Shown here: one piece after another, positions 43,101-55,700 of the stretch
Position numbering within the stretch: the first letter of the stretch is position 1
Layout: each line of letters starts with the position of its first letter
Source: Tubiluchus corallicola
Lineage: Eukaryota > Priapulida > Priapulimorpha > Priapulimorphida > Tubiluchidae
NCBI GenBank assembly: GCA_030141605.1
Contig: JAQGDQ010000745.1
Span: 10,001-74,000, forward strand
DNA: 64,000 nt
Reading direction: 5' to 3'
Position numbers and translations under genes: made by a program
Notes under the pieces: generated by a model
Database searches by the model: none
Seen by the model: the letters and a program-made list of their open reading frames with translations, nothing else
Told to the model about the DNA's origin: nothing

Positions 43101-44498
43101 TTCGTTGACACGCAGTGGCCTGTTAGTTAACACGACCGCGTTGTTAAAGTCCACGGTGGCATTGGGACGTATGGCAGCTCTACCGCCCTCTACGACCCGA
43201 GCATGAGAACCGCAGTGAGGATGAAAAAGCAAGGCGTCCGCTTCCGAATCTAGAGCGGCGAAAGACGGCAGGTTGGACGTGCAGTCGCTCATCTGCGTGT
43301 ACATTTGCGTCAGCTGCTGAAACAGCGTGTGCGCCCTGTTCTCAAAGATGGCTCCCAGGCTCTGCTGTAGGCTGGTGCGGCGGTCACTTTCCTGCGCAGT
43401 TAGCGTGACCTTCACGGCCATGCCGTAAAGGTCGACAACCGCAAAGACCACGCTCGGAACTCGGCTGGCAGCTATGCCCTGGTCGACACCGTTGATGTAA
43501 TAGTGAAGATTACCGTTTGTCTTGCGTATCATTCCGATCCTGTCTCCCTCCATCAGCTCGTCGAGATTATAGTCTCCGTATTCCCTCCGCGTTCCTTTGC
43601 CGTTCGTCAGGATTCCGCAGCCGCTCATCATAATCGTTCCCGATCTCATGTTCGTCATGGTGGCGGGGAACTCCATCGTGTTCGGATTGTGGGTGGTTAT
43701 CCCGACTTCTATGGACCCGGACCACTTATCTACTAGCCTGTCCAATGTTATTTCGAACATTTCGTTGTCGTGGAGAGGTCTGTTAGACATGATGACACCG
43801 TTGTTAAATTCGTCGAGAGGTCGCCGTCGTTCGGCCGTTCTATTCCCGCTGGATAGCCTAATTAACGAGCCGCACCTTTCATGAAATTGCAACCTGTCTT
43901 CTTCGTCGCTGTCATCATTACAATTATTTTCCTTTGTATGCCCATTATTCATGGCAACTAAACTTTCGTTAATTGCCTCGTTTGCTATGATTCTTGTTTC
44001 TACGCTCTCTGTAATTGTCACTTGCACGCACTTTCCATACATGTCGACGATGACAAATACTTTTTCTGGAATGCCTCTCGTGGCTTCTCCGTAATCGGTT
44101 CCGTTCACGAAGAAATGCAGCGCTCCTCTGGTCGTGCGCATGACACCGACTTTGTCGCCCTCGCAAAGCCGGTCCAAATCGAAGCCGTATTCGTCGACGA
44201 TCGACCGCCCGTTCATGAGTATGCAGTTGCCGGAAAGCACCCAGGTGCCTTCGCGAAAGTCCGTGGCGCTAGCCGGAAACTGAAGGTTGTTTGGATCGCA
44301 CGTCGTGACGCCAATCTCGATGGAGCCGCTCCACGAATTGATCTTTTTGTCCACTCTCACCTCGAACAGCTGATTGTCCTGCAGCACGTCTCTGCTCATG
44401 ACCACCCCGTTGTTGAACTCTTGCGTGGGGTGGTTGCGATATGCGGTCTTATTGTTGTTGCTCAGAGAGACGAGTATACCGCATTTGGTGTGGAACAT
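40146..44498 (-). CDS. NEURL4: NEURL4-like protein with six neuralized (NHR) repeats, single exon
   Basis: Uninterrupted frame of about 1450 residues. I chose ATG at 44498 (MFHTKCGILVSLS). The in-frame codons upstream hold only a GTG before a stop at about 44549. Six NHR domains begin roughly at residues 2, 204, 418, 615, 815 and 1015. Each has the pattern FHxxxGxN, EFNNGVVMS-type, LFEV, WSGSIEIGVTT, LHFFVNGxDxGxA and V(D)LYG. A probable helical linker lies between repeats 2 and 3. The last 230 residues form the conserved NEURL4 C-terminus: a Cys-rich stretch (CPEKNVCFCEKCY), then WHVAFHGT, ILDHGELLLPGD and IFLSPSIRYI. In mammals NEURL4 works with HERC2 at the centrosome to control CP110. The family identity is firm. 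The absence of introns over 4.35 kb is unusual and suggests intron loss or an old retrocopy with a preserved frame. Confidence 0.93.
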   Translation of the reverse strand: MFHTKCGILVSLSNNNKTAYRNHPTQEFNNGVVMSRDVLQDNQLFEVRVDKKINSWSGSIEIGVTTCDPNNLQFPASATDFREGTWVLSGNCILMNGRSIVDEYGFDLDRLCEGDKVGVMRTTRGALHFFVNGTDYGEATRGIPEKVFVIVDMYGKCVQVTITESVETRIIANEAINESLVAMNNGHTKENNCNDDSDEEDRLQFHERCGSLIRLSSGNRTAERRRPLDEFNNGVIMSNRPLHDNEMFEITLDRLVDKWSGSIEVGITTHNPNTMEFPATMTNMRSGTIMMSGCGILTNGKGTRREYGDYNLDELMEGDRIGMIRKTNGNLHYYINGVDQGIAASRVPSVVFAVVDLYGMAVKVTLTAQESDRRTSLQQSLGAIFENRAHTLFQQLTQMYTQMSDCTSNLPSFAALDSEADALLFHPHCGSHARVVEGGRAAIRPNATVDFNNAVVLTNRPLRVNEMFEIAVDQIIDKWAGSIEIGVTTHLPLDLDFPATMTNIRSGTWMMTGNGVMHNGTTVLEEYGQNLDRLKCGDTVGVLRKNNGNVHFYVNSVDQGCAATDVPENVYGVIDLYGQAAKAHIVDHSATSLIPVSTIEDVDQTADANDEAVAEEEEEPLQFHHLHGRNATITNNGLTASRPNAHGEFNDAIVTSKRPLKDGEMFEVVIEKMVERWSGSIEAGVTTIRPDQLEFPNTMTDIDYETWMLSGSAIMQDGTTIRNGYACDLDTLMVGSRIGMSRLADGTLHFYVNGADMGVACTDVPPGKGDIKGVYAVIDLYGQCAQVTILNQNSKPVQPQNHVLELMQTDVSPARLTAEITHRLCMCTGKNILLKNGACSAVRQKNYNCGLVFSSHPMKLDELFEIQVDSMTQLYSGSLEIGVTTFTIHDNMPNSSLPASAKEFADNKSKVTWLISGSSVLRNNVVLKENFVPSLHRVEVGTKVGVMVCSDGTLHLFVNSEDMGVAATHIPKKVHALVDVYGTVDGISIVSNSIAEVPLVSPRAPLVHFLNREAFDEDGDVDTKAPISHVFHNRHGRNINLSNRNRTATRKAGYDQAIAVCNQPLVRQQLFEIEINQSNSRWSSGLRVGIVGTHLDKIVFPSNAVSMEGAVWIIQGQSVFHNKAKIKECYGPDLDTLTSGRVGLLIDYHNSLHMYVNGVDRGVAATDLPGLCFVLVDLYGRCNQVSIVTNDAASDDSSSSTSQQGEDKEKADIESNKTEKVTPQRTIEARPVENCDYMKACSVFVDLLGLPAVYFCPEKNVCFCEKCYSIQEDSRCIKGGDPPKDYTVPFGWCRFGLRIAPRFENINASENWHVAFHGTRIAAIRKILDHGELLLPGDVALGGKALTPYASRGKYKSKEDISQIFLSPSIRYIDNDLFATRQEWTDIDSKKQTQVRVAFQVCVRPGCYRVGPQSIGVNHAIDPHFSNNEIEWFTKERGATALYGLLVRLE

Positions 44499-45029
44499 GG
44501 CGTCTAAATTGAGAGACACTCTAAAGCGGATGATTTCTTTATCTACTCATAGTAATGCACTTTGCTAATCACAGACCCTAAAAGTAAAAAAGGACAATAA
44601 ATTACTTCTATTACTTCTATGTCAAAACAACCTACTCTTTAAAATATTGAAAGGAAACATGCTATGGAAATAATCAATAATATTTGCGTCATCAGCAGAC
44701 TTTGTCAGACGGTGCCATTTCCAAGAATTCTTATTATCCGCTATGATGTACGGTAGTTGATTATTTCCTTGCCTCGCCCACACTGCAAAGTCACTTACAA
44801 TGCTTGGTCTGAGCCAAGAAAAAGTGAAACAAAATTTTATACCGATTTTTAATCGAAAATTAGGGGTGTGTGTTATACACGTGCGCGCGTTATACTCGAA
44901 TAAATACGGTAATTGTGTTAAAATGTATATGTTTTATCAGACTTGAAAATGGGGTAGTGCATGAAAAATCATCCCATCTTCCTTTAACTCCAGAAAATTG
45001 AACCGAGCACATATAAAAAAGGCGGAACA

Positions 45030-45715
45030 TGTAAATTGAAACTCCCTGGAATAACAATTAGCCACAGCTATTTTTTACCGTAAGTCATTTGAAACAGGTT
45101 TATAGAACATTGAGTAAAGTTTGAAAAAATAATCAGTGCATTTGTAGCACACATGTCACTAACTAAGCAAAAGTTTAAAGGACAACAAAAGAGGTACCTG
45201 AAGTAGGTTTCAAAAAAAATCACCTTAAAAAATTATATTACGTTACAGCAGTTTCATGCGTATATCGTACTCACGTTAAAAGGAATTTTTGTTACTTTTC
45301 ATTTTAAATCTCCGGCAATACTGTTCCAACCGCGCCATTACATGACGTGAATCAGGGGAAGAAAAGGAAATTTTAAACTTTCCCAAATGTCCCAAAAAAC
45401 TTGCAAATCTATATTAGCTAACATTTCGCTTTACTGCTGGAAAGACGTATGTAACTAGAAATAATAATTTATAATGTTCTTGCCAATTGATGAAATGTCG
45501 CTGACTCACCCTCCAGGGTGCGCTCCTCACTAACCAAAAAATTATTGGCAAGATACAGTAATTTAAATTTTACTTAATTAGCAACATGTATGCTACGAAT
45601 GCTTTGATTATTTTTTCAAACTTTACTCAATGTTATCAAAACTTGTTTCAAACGACCTGCCATTAAAATGGCTGCACATAATGCTCATCGCGGGAGTTTA
45701 AATTTACACGTTTTA
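45030..45715. mobile_element. Long inverted repeat (foldback element)
   Basis: The arm at about 45030-45150 (CATGTAAATTGAAACTCCC, AGTAAAGTTTGAAAAAATAA) is the reverse complement, diverged, of 45590-45715 (TTATTTTTTCAAACTTTACT, GGGAGTTTAAATTTACACG). The 440-bp centre has no recognised gene. Confidence 0.75.
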
Positions 45716-46160
45716 TACAGCGTTACTGTCGACGCAAGCCCTGCATAGGAAAGGTAGTACGTAATAGTGAAATGTTTAGTGAGGTGCTTTATATCTTGAA
45801 CATAAGCGAGCAAAAAAATAGGAATTCAAATTATATCTATGCATGTATACACTAACCAAGATTAAACTGATGTAAATGTACTCCAAGGGAAAACTCCGAG
45901 TTCTGAGCTCATGGAGTTGCATTGTTCACAGATTTTCAGGAGGGCATTTGCGGCCCTACAGGTCCTGAAAATAAACAGATAATAAACACTTTGAAAGTGC
46001 AATTATAATCACATTTAGCAGCCCATTCTCGGAAAATCTAACAAAATGAGTACGCAAAAACTTGAAAAAAATAGCTGTTTTTACAATTATGAATTTATTC
46101 CACAGCAACACAAACACACATGCAAGTTGATATTACATTGCAAAAAAAGTAAATAAACTA

Positions 46161-46615
46161 CCGTATTTTCCCGTGTATAAGAGACCCTTGTGTATAAGAG
46201 ACCCCTTCAATTTTTAGGCAAAAATTCTGGAAAAAAGTTTTTTCAGACGGACATTTTTAGAGGGTAGAGTACAACTTTTTTCAACTCAGTGCGGTACTGA
46301 AAACAAAATAAAACCAGTTAACGTGTTGTAGAAAAAGAGTACTGGTATATATTAAAGTGCGTACCTATAAACCTGTAACAGGAAAAGAGAAAACGCGGAG
46401 ATAATGCCTGTGTCATGATGCTTGTATTGCTTACAACCGCTTCATAGTCGAACGCGACACGCAAAACAGTTGTAGAGCACTTATTTCTTTAAAATCATTA
46501 GTGTCACAATTTATGCATCTTATTGAAAAGACTTACTCCCATGTATAAGAGACCCCCTATTTTTAAAGTGAAAATTCTGAGCAAAAAAGGGTCTCTTATA
46601 CACGGGAAAATACGG
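46161..46615. mobile_element. MITE with 27-bp perfect TIRs, TA-flanked
   Basis: The left end CCGTATTTTCCCGTGTATAA + GAGACCC is exactly repeated in inverse at 46589-46615, with TA outside both ends. 455 bp, non-coding, with an internal subterminal repeat of GTATAAGAGACCCC. A diverged end (ATAAATACGGTA) is at about 44900. Confidence 0.92.
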
Positions 46616-46774
46616 TATGCGTGTTACTGTGAGGAGGAGGAACGAGCATTGAGCTTTCGAGTCCTCCTCCAGATAAGTGAAACAATTGACAATTAACATT
46701 ACATTTTCATCAGCTATAACGTACATTAGAACAAAATAAGTTTTGTTAGTAACTTAAGATCAGAATGAGTAATA

Positions 46775-46860
46775 TCTATATAATAATCTTTATTTGCCAT
46801 TAAAATACATTAATAATCACTGATAAAAACTTCACAGAGATGATCAATCAGTGGAACTGG
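46775..46860 (-). mobile_element. LINE 3'-UTR fragment
   Basis: Inverted copy of the tail seen at 7385-7455 (minus strand ATTTTAATGGCAAATAAAGA, TGATCATCTCTGTGAAG), truncated to about 85 bp. Confidence 0.7.
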
Positions 46861-46864
46861 GAGC

Positions 46865-48150
46865 CTGCCATAGCAAAATTTTATTTTAACATGAATCGCT
46901 GAAAAATACGTTTGGAAAAATATCGGTTCACTGTGATTATTTTTGCAACCCTTTCCAATTTGCCTTACTTTCCACCCCATTTTCCCTGACTTTTTACCAA
47001 ATTATTTGTTTCCTTGACTTTTCCACGACTTTCCAGGGCAGTCTGTATTTTCATGGATTTTCCAGGATTTTTCCCTGACGTTGTGGCACTGAACAAAACA
47101 GCTATACACGTCTGCACATAAATAGTAGAGGATTCTTTCTACTATTTGTTTGCAAGTGAAAATCAGACGCGTAATTTTTCCCAATATTTTCGTGTCTCTT
47201 TATAATACCAGTAACAGTGTGCCGGTAACGAAAGGGGTAAGATTATTGCTTTGCTAGTATTAATACAGATACGGTAGGTTAACTTTGGTTTTATACAGTT
47301 TGGCACTTTGTAGTCCAAAAATATTAATCGAAGACTCACCATAAGAAATTAAAAATTTCACTATTTTAATGAACAATAAATAATAAGCTAGGCTCAAGCC
47401 GCTAAAAGTATTTTTACTTTCTTAATAAACTAGCAATTTACTTTACAGAAACAAGCACAACCACAATAATTATTTTTTCTAGTCACGAACAAGAGAGCAG
47501 TTTACATCAGTTGCAAAATTTAGTTCCCTAGTGCGACGACAGAGAGCAGCATAATTTTTGTCAGATGATTAGTGATTGATTGATCGGAGGCTACAAATAA
47601 TTTGTGTACGTTTCTGCCTTTTGCATTTACTTTATATTTATGTGGTTTTAGGACTAGAAGAATTTACGCTCTTAGCTGTAGATAGAACTGGGTGGGTTTG
47701 TTCTCATCAATGGTAATTCCTCAAGTCTACAACTTGCGGAATGAGACTTTGATGTTGGTGATTCTTGTGACAAGCAGCATACAACCACGTTGAACGTAGT
47801 AATTATTATTGATAATACTCCAATACAAGATGTTTACCAAAACAAATTTTTGGGAGTCATATTAGACAAAAATTTTAGTTGGCTAAATAGTGCAATTATT
47901 ATAATGTTTTTGCTTCCCGCTTGATTACATACTAAATTCTTGCCGTTGGTCACGCCTGAGTTTAAACTTTTTGCCGGGAATTTTGTCTCTAACCCGTTGC
48001 TGTAACAACTAGATTAGTTCAACATGAAATTGTCTCAAGGTCACTCCATGCAGAGCTTGGCTTTCACTACTCAGTATTTAACATGCAGTGTTTAAACGGG
48101 GGAGGAGAAATTGCTAGCAAGTCTAGGTAGGCACTGGTAAGAAAGATAGG
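46865..48150. other. No gene recognised
   Basis: AT-rich sequence. 46960-47090 holds short direct repeats of the type TTTCCAGG and TTTTCCCTGACTTT. No family or exon is supported. Confidence 0.35.
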
Positions 48151-48164
48151 TGGTTTCAAGCAAA

Positions 48165-48550
48165 CAGAAAGTTTTGTTGTTGTTGCTGCTGCTGTTTTGT
48201 TGTTGTTGCTGTTACTCTTGTCTTTGTAGTTGCTGCTCTTGTTGTTGTTATTGTCGTTGTTGTTGCTGCTGCTGTTGTTGTTGTTATTGCTGCTGTTGAT
48301 GTTGTTGTTGTTGCTGCTGCTTTTGTTGTTGTTGTCATTGTTGTTTTTGCTGCTGTTGATGTTGTTGTTGTTGCTGCTGCTTTTGTTATTGTTGTTGCTA
48401 CTCATTTCTTTCCTTTGTTGTTGTTATTGCTGCTGTTGATGTTGCTGCTGCTGCTGCTGTTTTATTGTTGTTGTTGTTGTTGTTGTTGCGACTCTTGTCT
48501 TTGCTGTTGCTATTGCCATTGTTGCTGCTGCTGTTGTTGTTGATGTTAAT
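48165..48550 (+). repeat. (GTT/GCT)n triplet array
   Basis: Interleaved GTT and GCT triplets with spacers such as CTACTCATTTC and CTCTTGTCTTT. The same composition and spacer words recur at 53728-54250. Confidence 0.95.
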
Positions 48551-48937
48551 CAGTAGAAATATGAATAAAACTCATAAAATGTTTAATTTATATGGTTTAA
48601 GCAGCATAGATCCATTGATTTTTGGTTCTGCAACCTATCTCAATTCGTTCACATTACTTCCTATGGAACTTTTGGTTTCGTTTAACATCATTTCGCTTAG
48701 CGTCGCGTTTTGCCGGAACGCATTAGCGTCGTTAAGCGAGAACTTACTTTACCATTATATGTACCAAAAAATTAAATTTTGCAGATGGGGACTGTGGGAA
48801 AGGGCTGACCGTTGGGGAGTGGGCACTAAAAACAATCTTGCCTAGGGTGTCAACCTACGTAGTGCCGGCCCTGCGAGTTCAGAAGTTTTCACTTTTCCGT
48901 TTTTTCATTTTTCAGACATGCGAATACTGGCTTGACC

Positions 48938-51900
48938 ATGATAAAAACTGAAGGCATCGTTCAAACTTTGGAAGGAAATCAGAATGAAAGGTCTTGTAAT
49001 GTCATCGTACAAACGTCTGAAGCTACACATGGGATACAGGTAATGATAGCTTTTCTTATTTGTCAGTATGAACAAAGATAAGATAATATAAGATAAGATA
49101 AGATAAGATAAGATAATATTTATTTTCATCAGTATGATATAAACAGTACATATTTGTAAAACATGAGCTTAAAGCTCGTAAACCGATATCAAACAATGTA
49201 TATGAGCGATAACATGGTAATAATATGTACTTCTTAAAATCTTTGGATGCCACCAGAGGTATTGGTACAAGAAAAATTTATAACTACATAAAGACAGTAA
49301 AAATTTGAGACAGTAAAATTTTAGGCAGTAACATTTTCTAAAATACACAAAAAGCTATCTAGGTCAATAAAAATTTTTCCTGCCAACATTTCAGCATTTA
49401 ATTACGACTTAACTTAACATTTACATGATACACCAGTCCATGAGTTAATTAGACGTTTAAATTCCCCAAGATTTTCGGCCATTTGGAGACAGTTTGGTAA
49501 TTCAGTGTGGCTCCATAATAGGAGAAACTTTTCTTGCCACGTGTAACACCATCACATGTAGGGTGTTCTGCAGTGTTCATTTTTCTGAGGAAGTAGCGGT
49601 TTTGCTTTCGTTCCTCTATCAGTCCATAGAGATAGGACGGGCAGTTTTTGGACAGAATCTTGAATACTTCCACAACAATGAGACGTTGTCTCTGCAGTTG
49701 AAGAGACATAAATTCATTGAATTGATTGATTACCTTGATTGATTGATTTTAGGACAAAGTCCATATTACAATACAGTACTAATCATAGTTAACAAACAAA
49801 CATGATACTTCATTCCCATTATTGAACATTATCTTATTATAAACTAACACATTCGTATAATAATTCATCTTTCATTCGTCTGAAATTCAAAATCTGAAAA
49901 TTTTTTATTACATGGTACATGCGCATTAATTAATTACATTAGTAACAATTCTGAGAGGGTTGCTGACCTCGATAACTTATAGTTCTTTCGCCACCCTTTC
50001 GCCACTAATCAATAATTACTTTTGCACTTTGTAATATTATTGTACTAGCAAAGGCCCCGCAAAGAATTGTGCGTATAAATACACTCATAATAAATAAAAC
50101 GCGAACATCCCACCTAGTGTTCGTTTATTTTCCTAACGCAAAGCCAGCAGCTTTTACTGAATTAAAGTTATAAGGTTACAGACAGAGTATAATGGATGAC
50201 GTCAGAACAATGGCATTGTGTCAGCAGTTTTCCAAGCGAAAATTGCCGAAAATGGAAAATCTAATTAACTCGTCGGTACTCCTTTTGGTGGACCTGCCCT
50301 AAAGTGCAGTCCACATCATCATGTAGCCCCGTTCTTCCTCTTTCTAAAGAGCCGTATATCTCCTTTCGAAAGTCCCACCAGGCGTTGCCAGAATTTTTTC
50401 TGCATGCTGTTTGGTCAAAATTTCGAAAAAATCGCGAGTTGGGTCCGGGAAAACGCCCGTTACGCGAATTCTAAATATGCCTACTACACCCTCCGCTGAA
50501 CGGGCTATCTATCCATGGCCAGCACCACCCTCGGCCCATTCCCGTTCTCCAGATCTCAGACGTATAAGATATATATATATATATTATGCCCATACCAGTA
50601 GAATTAATATATACGACGTTGACTTACTTACACTATAAATCAATACAGCAATTGTCAATTAATAGTTTCTGATAATTACAGCCAACCTCGGACATAAGAG
50701 ACCTTTCTGCGCGAATATTTCCACATGTCAGCAGAAAAGCTGGAGTTATGCTGCCTCGTGACATTCTAATTCTCGTGACCTGATGACATTCTAATTTTGC
50801 GATTCTACACACTTGGAAATAATTATATTATCCCGCGTGCTGAAACTTTCCAGTTTAAACACGCACATGGAAAGCGCGCCTAAGACAAAGGCATGACAGT
50901 CGGACAGTCAAATGTTAAAGCAAAATCGGACCCGATCTTAAACTGTAGGTCAAAACAATCTAATCTTTAAAATATTGAAAGGAATCAAACTATTTTTTCA
51001 AAAATGACTTGCATGAAAGAATTATTACCACACAAGCAATTTCGCATTTGCACCACTAGTTCTTCGCTGTTACATGCATTTCGCCACTAGCACCTGCATT
51101 TTGGAGATGTGTTGCACAAAAAACAGGTGCTGCACCTCTCAATTCTGAGGTGTTTGTTTGTAACGTACTGGACACGTTTGACAGCTCATGTGTGAGCACA
51201 GCGGTAAATTTGAAATTTGAATTTTCATCTTAAAACTTGCCTAGTTTTAGTACAACACATCTCAGTGTAGCAATATCTCACTGTAGCAATGTACTTCAAT
51301 TTTCGCTTTTGCAAACACGTGCAACACGCTCGCAGAATGTTTTTGCTGTTGGACATTATGTTGGTTTGTGATGTCATTAATAGGTTGGCTCTCACACCAT
51401 TAATTCAGATTTTAATCTCTTATTTAATTATTAGAAACGCTTTTGCGGCATTATTGCTGTTAAAATGAATAGTTTTTACCGTACTTCAAAAGAATATGAA
51501 AAATCATCCTGTCTTCCTTTGTCCCACATTCGTGTAGGCTTTTGTTCTGCTAGGACGCGTTATGCATTACAAAACATGATTATGTTAATACGTGTTGCAG
51601 TTTAGTTTAGACATAATTTATTTAGGATTGGATCAGACAGTTTGAACAACATGATCTAGGATCCTCACCACAACAGACTTTATACACTATTTACAAGAAC
51701 ATTTACAGTAAGAATTGACTATAACTACACAAGCTGACAAGTTTTACTACAAGATTACATTATACATTAGTAACATTTACAGTAAGAATTGACTATAAAT
51801 ACACAAGCTAACAAGTTTTACTACAAGATTACATTATACATTAGTAACATTTACAGTAAGAATTGACTATAACTACACAAGCTAACAAGTTTTACTACAA

Positions 51901-52662
51901 GATTACATTATACATTAGTAACATTTACAGTAAGAATTGACTATGACTACACAAGCTGACAAGTTTTACTACAAGATTACATTAGACATTAGTAACATTT
52001 ACAGTAAGAATTGACTATAACTACACAAGCTGACAAGTTTTACTACAAGATTACATTATACATTAGTAACATTTACAGTGAGAATTGACTATAACTACAC
52101 AAGCTAACAAGTTTTACTACAAGATTACATTAGACATTAGTAACATTTACAGTTAGAATTGACTATAACTACACAAGCTGACAAGTTTTACTACAAGAAC
52201 ATTAGTAGAAAATGACGGTTAAAAAATATTAATGTACGAATATTTAATCGTGTTACAGTTTACTGGTCAAGACCTTGGCAAATGTTCGCAAGAATACGCT
52301 GCGTTCATACAAGATTCGGTTCACCAAGATGTGGAACAGTTCGGAGTTGAGCAGTCTACCGTACTCAAGCCTGCTGCCGTACCCGAATTAACCGAAGAAT
52401 CATTCGTGGTGAGTGAGTTAAAACGGCAACCATTTGTAATGCTCATTCTTTCTTAACAAATGATTCTGGCATGTGCTTTGTACAATAAATGCATTGTTTA
52501 AGTTTTTATAAATGCTTGTGCTGCCATCTGCTGAAATTATTTTTGAAAGTTATAGAAATTGGTTTGTCTTTATATAAATGTTTTGCCATTTATTATATTA
52601 CTAATGTATACTTTATAAGGAATTTTATCATTCATATATAATTCCTTAATAATATATAATTT

Positions 52663-52700
<38 letters not shown>

Positions 52701-55700
52701 AATCCTGTCTTTTATAATTTTAATTTTGATATTTTGCAAGTTCAAGCAGTCGGATGATACACACAAGTTTAATCTGTTTTTCGAAGTCCAAACTTGTACC
52801 GTGTGTTCGTAAAATATTGACACACTTACATTTTTATGTGTGCAAACCAAAACCTGTAAGTATTCATAGTTAAAACTACATTATGATGCTTCAAAGTAGA
52901 ATGCAAAACTGTAAAAATTTTTTTTATAAGAAGAAATGCTAAATATATTGGACTTTTGCATTCTAGCATCAAATTATCAAGAAAATGTATGAAAAATACT
53001 AAAAATCCAATTTTATCACTTTTCTCGCTAGAAAATAGGATTGGAATTGTAAAAAACTTGTATTTTCAAACTCCGATAGTATCTCGTGGAAGCCGTTACT
53101 TTGCTTCGGGTTCTTTCTGTCGTCAAGCCCACATCGTTGTCAGGAAGAGCCATCTATTGGATTTAAACATAACCTCAACGTGTTCTTGTAAAGTCTGTAG
53201 CAACCAACATTTGTGCGGTTGCTAAGTGTTTTCTAGAAACGCGACAAAAAACAATGGCTGACTTTAACAGAGATTTTCTGAAGGCTATGTTTTTCAGTGC
53301 ACAGCCTGCACCTCAACTTCAACGTGGATCATCTCAGCTTAGAAATAACATAGAGCGATGAACTTGGCATCAAAATAATCTTAATGAATAGGAGATTCAG
53401 GATATGAGAATAACTAGAAAAGCTTAATTGCTGACTTACTGACAATTTTGCTATGCAAGCACATATTTCTTCTTCTTGTCAACAGATGACGCCACAAGCT
53501 CAACCATTTGAGGTGGTTTTTATGTGTTTTTTACGTCTTGCTTGTAAAAACGGAATGAGTCACGTTCAAATCGAATGTTTTTATTTTATCATTGACAGTT
53601 GATTGAAAAGGATGGGAACACCGTTTCTTCCGATCTTCAGTGGGGATTCTGCTACACCTGTACAGGTTGCTCGGAAAAGTTTGCCAGCGAGACTGAGTTC
53701 CTTAACCATGTTCGTTTGGTAAGAAAATTGTTTTTGATGTTGTTGTTGTTGTTGCTGCTGTTTTGTTGTTGTTGTTGTTGCTGCTGTTTTGTTGTTGTTG
53801 TTGTTTTTGCTGCTGTTGATGTTGTTGTTGCTACTCATGTCCTTCTTGTTGTTGTTGTTACTGTTGATGTTGTTGTTGCTGCTGCTGTTTTGTTGTTGTT
53901 ATTGTCGTTGTTGCTGCTGTTGTTGTTGTTGCTACTCATGTCCTTGTTGTTGTTGTTATTGCTGCTGTTGACGTTGTTGCTGCTGCTGCTTTGTTGTTAT
54001 TGTTGCTGCTGCTTTTGTTGTTGTTGTTGCTGCTGCTTTTGTTGTTGTTGTTGCTACTCATGTCCTTCTTGTTGTTGTTGTTATTGCTGCTGTTGACGTT
54101 GTTGTTGCTGCTGCTGCTTTGTTGTTGTTGTTGCTGCTGTTGATGTTGTTGTTGTTGCTGCTGCTTTTGTTGTTGTTGTTGCTGCTGTTGTTGTTGTTAT
54201 TGCTGCTGTTGATGTTGTTGTTGCTGCTGTTGCTGTCATTGTTGTTGTTCTGTACCACTTATGCTATAAAGCCGTCAAAAAATTTCTAGTGTGTGAGTTC
54301 ATCAAGTGTTTAATACTTTCAATCCTTTTTTATATAGTTTAGCTAAATGCGATATTATCAGCAAATATCAATAAAATTCTGATCACATGTAATTAGTAAA
54401 ATCAATTTCAAGCCGCGATTATTTCAAGCTTGAGCACGCTCGCGTTGAACGAAAGAAACAGCCGGGTGTTTGAGGAAACTTCTTTTGCAGCCGAAGTTGG
54501 CATTATCACCTACAGCCAATCCAAAATGAGAGATTATTAATGCTATTTTTTTCCCTTTCGGTATTTTGCTGACTGATAAAATAACCTCCGGCCCAGCTAG
54601 TTAACTCCTTCCGCATCATTCAAAATAGATCTTATAAGACCTATGACTTTTCTGCTACTGTATGAGCACAGACATAAGTAAACGATTACAAATTAGGTAC
54701 TGTTCAATTCAATAGAACCTTGGCTATCCAATCATTCTATTTGTTTAAGAATTTATAAGCGATTTAATTGGATAAAATTAAGAAAAACACGCCCATTTCA
54801 GGCACTCCCACTTAGCGTATTGAGTAGATTAGTCTGGTGTACACTTGCCTGATCGTACACACTATTTTATTGATTGCCTGCTTGTTATAACCCAAGCTAT
54901 GCAGTGTTTTGTGTTATTCCAAGAAGAAACAACTAATCAGCCAAGGACAAATTAAGGTCAATTCCTCTTTTAACAGAAATTTCACGGAGAATATTCTATT
55001 CAGAAGAATCTGCAATCATGCTGTTTGTTTAGACATTTATAAGCGACTTAATTAGATAAAATTAAGAAAAACACGCCATTTTCAGGCTTGTCGTTGTGTG
55101 AGAAAAGGGTGTCAAATATTCAGCGTCGTTAAAAAGAACCGTTGCTAAAGGGGGTGCCGTTAAGCGAGGCATTTCTGTGTGTATATGATAAGTCATAAGT
55201 CATTTATTTCACATTACACATTTACAATAGTTTCATGTACAATATCTAGTGAAAGGGCCTACAATGAACATAATACAAATAAGAAATACTGCACAGGAAA
55301 AGCCTCAAACACTGTTCACTTATACACGAAGGTAAATGTGTTGCGGGCAATCAAAAAGCAGGGCTTGTTAGATTGTCCCACACAGTGATAGAAAAAAAAC
55401 CAATGGAGATAATCTGAAAATTTAAAGTGAATCGTGATAAAAAAACATTAGTGCTTAAAATGGAATGATGTAATGAATGAAGCTCATATATGAGATGATA
55501 TAAAAGATAGAAAGACTATTATTTGTTAATGGTTTGTAAAATTAAAATAACTTGATTAAGCTAACACCACTGTTTTGCAACTACTGTGAGGATGGATACT
55601 GATAGAAATTTTGATTACTCACTGATACTTACTTAAAATTTGATTTTTTAGCATTTTTTTAAATCTAGTAATAGATCTGCTATTTTTTGCGGATTGACAA

